From DATCYZ01 sp036526195 (GTDB lineage Bacteria > Pseudomonadota > Gammaproteobacteria > Burkholderiales > SG8-39), in NCBI GenBank assembly GCA_036526195.1, contig DATCYZ010000166.1, positions 1 through 8,337 on the forward strand: 8,337 bases of DNA, in the 5' to 3' direction. This document shows positions 6,477-8,337 of this stretch, one piece after another. Both the position numbers and the translations under genes were made by a program. The notes under the pieces are model-generated. The model had not been told where the DNA came from, did not search any database, and was given only the letters and a program-made list of their open reading frames with translations. How positions within the stretch are numbered: the first letter of the stretch is position 1; every line of letters begins with the position of its first letter.

Positions 6477-7556
6477 ATGCGATACGTCAACAAGACTTCG
6501 GTCTGCATCGGCCCCGACGTCCTGACGGACTGCGACACCGTGATCGACGTGCGCTCGCCGGCGGAGTACGCCGAGGACCACATCCCCGGCGCGGTCAACG
6601 CCCCGGTGCTGGACGACGAGGAGCGCGCGCGCGTCGGCACGATGTACAAGCGCGCCTCGCCCTTCGAAGCGAAGAAGCTCGGTGCCGCGCTGGTGGCGAA
6701 GAACATCGCCCGACATCTGGAAACCTGCTTTGCCGCCATGCCGAAGGGCTGGCGCCCGCTGGTCTACTGCTGGCGCGGCGGAAAGCGCTCGGGCGCGCTC
6801 GCGCACATCCTGCGCGAGATCGGCTGGGACGCAAGGACGCTGGAAGGCGGCTACAAGGCCTACCGGCGCCACGTGGTGGATGCGCTTTCGGAAGTGCCGC
6901 TGCGCTTTCGCTTTCGCGTGGTGCACGGCGCCACCGGCTGCGGCAAGAGCCGCTTGCTGCGCGCGCTTGCGCTCGCCGGCGCGCAAGTGCTCGACCTCGA
7001 GGACCTCGCGGCGCACCGCGGCTCGGTGCTCGGCGGGCTGCCCGAGCGCGCCCAGCCGTCGCAGAAGATGTTCGAGAGCCAGTTGTTGCGCGTGCTCGAA
7101 GCGCTCGACCCGGCGCGCGTGGTCTGGGTGGAAGGCGAGAGCCGCAAGATCGGGCAGGTGCAGATCCCGGAGGCGCTGATCGAGACCATGCGCGCCGCAG
7201 AATGCGTGCTGCTCGAGGCCGACACCGCGGTCCGCGTGCGGCTGCTGACCGATGAATACCGGCACTTCTTCGAGGACCGCGCGGCGCTCGACGCGCAGCT
7301 CGAGTGCCTCGCGCCGCTGCACGGCAAGGGCGTGATCGGGGAATGGAAGGCGCTCGCCGCGGAGGGCGACTGGGACGCGCTGGTCGAGCGGCTGCTCGCG
7401 GAGCACTACGACCCCGCCTACCGGCGCTCGGCCGCGCGCAACTTCGCGCGCCTGCCGGGCGCGCAGGCGGTGCGCGTCGATGCGGCCGGCGCGGCGGCGT
7501 TCGAAACGCTGGCCAGGGCGCTGGTGGCGCACGACGCGGCCGTGACGACGGCCTGA
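6477..7556 (+). CDS. mnmH: tRNA 2-selenouridine synthase (rhodanese + P-loop domains)
   Basis: Converts 2-thiouridine at the wobble position of tRNAs for Lys, Glu and Gln into 2-selenouridine using selenophosphate, through a geranylated intermediate (known for E. coli MnmH/SelU/YbbB). The 359-residue product, the usual length, begins with a rhodanese domain: VIDVRSPAEYAEDHIPGAVNAPVL (22-45) and the active-site loop VYCWRGGKRSG with catalytic Cys98. A P-loop domain follows, with Walker A GATGCGKS (151-158), the family-specific LEDLAAHRGSVLG (174-186) and WVEGESRKIG (217-226). All key residues are intact. The ATG at 6477 is the only plausible start; it has AGG 2 nt upstream, and the next in-frame ATG would remove part of the rhodanese fold. 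The selenophosphate donor gene selD is not in this window. In E. coli the gene (ybbB) also lies near tesA and ybbAP, so its presence a gene away from tesA fits an old, partly conserved neighbourhood. Confidence 0.96.
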   Translation: MRYVNKTSVCIGPDVLTDCDTVIDVRSPAEYAEDHIPGAVNAPVLDDEERARVGTMYKRASPFEAKKLGAALVAKNIARHLETCFAAMPKGWRPLVYCWRGGKRSGALAHILREIGWDARTLEGGYKAYRRHVVDALSEVPLRFRFRVVHGATGCGKSRLLRALALAGAQVLDLEDLAAHRGSVLGGLPERAQPSQKMFESQLLRVLEALDPARVVWVEGESRKIGQVQIPEALIETMRAAECVLLEADTAVRVRLLTDEYRHFFEDRAALDAQLECLAPLHGKGVIGEWKALAAEGDWDALVERLLAEHYDPAYRRSAARNFARLPGAQAVRVDAAGAAAFETLARALVAHDAAVTTA

Positions 7557-7576
7557 GCGCCGGCTCCGCGATGATG

Positions 7577-7592
7577 GTAACTTATATGTTAC
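7577..7592. promoter_or_regulatory. Operator-like palindrome in the AT-rich promoter region of the monooxygenase gene
   Basis: GTAAC-TTATAT-GTTAC is a perfect 5 bp inverted repeat around a 6 bp AT spacer, in the 79 bp gap between mnmH and the monooxygenase. It is the only AT-rich patch of the window, running on as ACTATATGG. TATATG occurs twice, at 7583-7588 and 7593-7598, one helical turn apart. A -10-like TACTAT (7590-7595) overlaps the right arm, with no clear -35. A dimeric repressor (TetR- or MarR-like) covering the promoter would fit, but no regulator gene is visible here and the assignment is inference. Confidence 0.5.
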
Positions 7593-7635
7593 TATATGGG
7601 CGGTTTCGGCGTCCGGCCGGTCGCGGCAGGCGCAC

Positions 7636-8337
7636 ATGACCCCTCCTGCACCGCTCGATCCCGCCGCCCTGCGCGCCGCGCTCGAGGAGGCCGACCTGCG
7701 CGTGCTGCTGCTGGTGCTGTTCCAGCTGAGCGGCGAGCGGCGCTGGCTGCAGGATCCGTTCCGGCCGAAACGCGACGTGCGCCTGATCGCGGACGCCGCC
7801 GCCGGTTTCGACCCCGCGCTCCAGCGCCGCATCCGCGAGGCGGCCTTCGACCTGCTTTCCGGCCCGCTGCCGGCACCGGCCATCGCCGCGCCGGACGAGA
7901 CCTGCCTGCTGGAGATGATGCGCGCCTGCCTCGGCGAGAACGTGGACCCGGCCTACGCGCCGCTGGTGCGGGAGGACCTGGGATTTGCCGATGGCGGCAC
8001 CCGGTGGCGCGCGCCACCGGAGGCCGGCACGCTGGCGCAGAACCACGTCGTCATCGTCGGCGCCGGCCTTTCGGGGCTCGGCCTCGGCATGCAACTCGCG
8101 GCGCTCGGCATTCCGTTCACGATCCTTGAGCGCAACCCGGAGGCCGGCGGCACCTGGTTCGAGAACCGCTACCCCGGCGCCGGCGTCGACACGCCGAACC
8201 TCTTCTATTCCTGGTCCGGGCACCCGAACCCGCGCTGGCGCCGCTACTTTTCGCAGCGCGACGAGATCCTTGCCTATATCCGCGACACCGCCGCGAACGC
8301 CGGCCTGATGGCGAAGGTGCGCTTTTGCACCACGCTG
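7636..8337 (+). CDS. Flavin-dependent (Baeyer-Villiger-type) monooxygenase, N-terminal part (3' end cut by the window edge)
   Basis: Probably an FAD- and NADPH-dependent monooxygenase inserting oxygen into a ketone or oxidising a heteroatom; substrate unknown. The 234 codons are open to the right edge. An N-terminal extension of about 136 residues (helical, with MMRACLGENVDPAYAPLVREDLGF at 94-117) precedes the FAD-binding Rossmann motif VVIVGAGLSGLGLGMQL (138-154, GxGxxG at 142-147). Then come the FAD strand end FTILERN (161-167), GGTWFENRYPGAGVDTPN (171-188) and YSWSG. The GGTW..NRYPG block is typical of BVMOs and related flavin monooxygenases. The long extension before the first Rossmann motif is what 4-hydroxyacetophenone monooxygenases have; those run to about 640 residues, so most of the protein is missing, including the BVMO fingerprint. 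ATG 7636 has AGG 5 nt upstream. A separate transcription unit is likely, given the AT-rich palindrome in front. Confidence 0.85.
   Translation, partial: MTPPAPLDPAALRAALEEADLRVLLLVLFQLSGERRWLQDPFRPKRDVRLIADAAAGFDPALQRRIREAAFDLLSGPLPAPAIAAPDETCLLEMMRACLGENVDPAYAPLVREDLGFADGGTRWRAPPEAGTLAQNHVVIVGAGLSGLGLGMQLAALGIPFTILERNPEAGGTWFENRYPGAGVDTPNLFYSWSGHPNPRWRRYFSQRDEILAYIRDTAANAGLMAKVRFCTTL

Noticed and set aside
6216..7883. A 555-codon open frame on the minus strand
   Set aside because: It lies antisense to mnmH, the reductase end and the monooxygenase, all of which have full family motifs. Its own translation has no recognisable domain and biased composition.
7596..8129. Open frame starting at the ATG inside the AT-rich patch before the monooxygenase
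   Set aside because: It is out of frame with the monooxygenase, and its translation is Arg/Ala/Gly-rich, whereas the frame from 7636 carries the FAD motif and GGTW.

Overview
The window is GC-rich (roughly 70 %), densely packed, and looks like chromosomal DNA of a betaproteobacterium or a close gammaproteobacterial relative. This inference rests on gene content (the tesA / ybbA / ybbP cluster, mnmH, rmuC), on GC-rich coding with strong third-position bias, and on near-gapless operons. No RNA gene, insertion sequence, CRISPR array or phage gene is visible. Seven protein genes fill the window, and the two at the edges are cut.

Left half (1-4296), minus strand: a tightly coupled run of four genes, read right to left. 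These are a YbbA-type ABC ATPase, a YbbP-type FtsX-like permease, a group II truncated haemoglobin, and rmuC (its 3' part lies outside the window). The junctions are a 1-4 bp overlap, a 4 bp gap and a 4 bp overlap, so one mRNA with translational coupling is likely. The globin and rmuC both appear to use non-ATG starts.

Middle (about 4250-4300): the divergent head-to-head junction between the ABC operon and tesA, a secreted GDSL esterase/thioesterase. A full signal peptide on TesA requires a TTG start at 4250, which makes the two genes overlap at their 5' ends by about 47 bp. A perfect TATAAT for the ABC operon lies antisense inside tesA.

Right half (4250-8337), plus strand: tesA, then a membrane flavocytochrome reductase of the ferric reductase / NOX type preceded by a perfect FNR/CRP-family palindrome, then mnmH (tRNA 2-selenouridine synthase), then the first 234 codons of a flavin monooxygenase resembling 4-hydroxyacetophenone-type Baeyer-Villiger enzymes. 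The monooxygenase is preceded by a conspicuously AT-rich palindrome that looks like a local repressor operator. These plus-strand genes do not form an obvious pathway. Each has its own short leader with promoter- or operator-like elements, so they are probably separate units.

I see no convincing new multi-gene system. The points most worth checking are the FNR-type site in front of the membrane reductase, that reductase's extra C-terminal membrane helix, the tesA/ybbA 5' overlap, and the palindrome in front of the monooxygenase.
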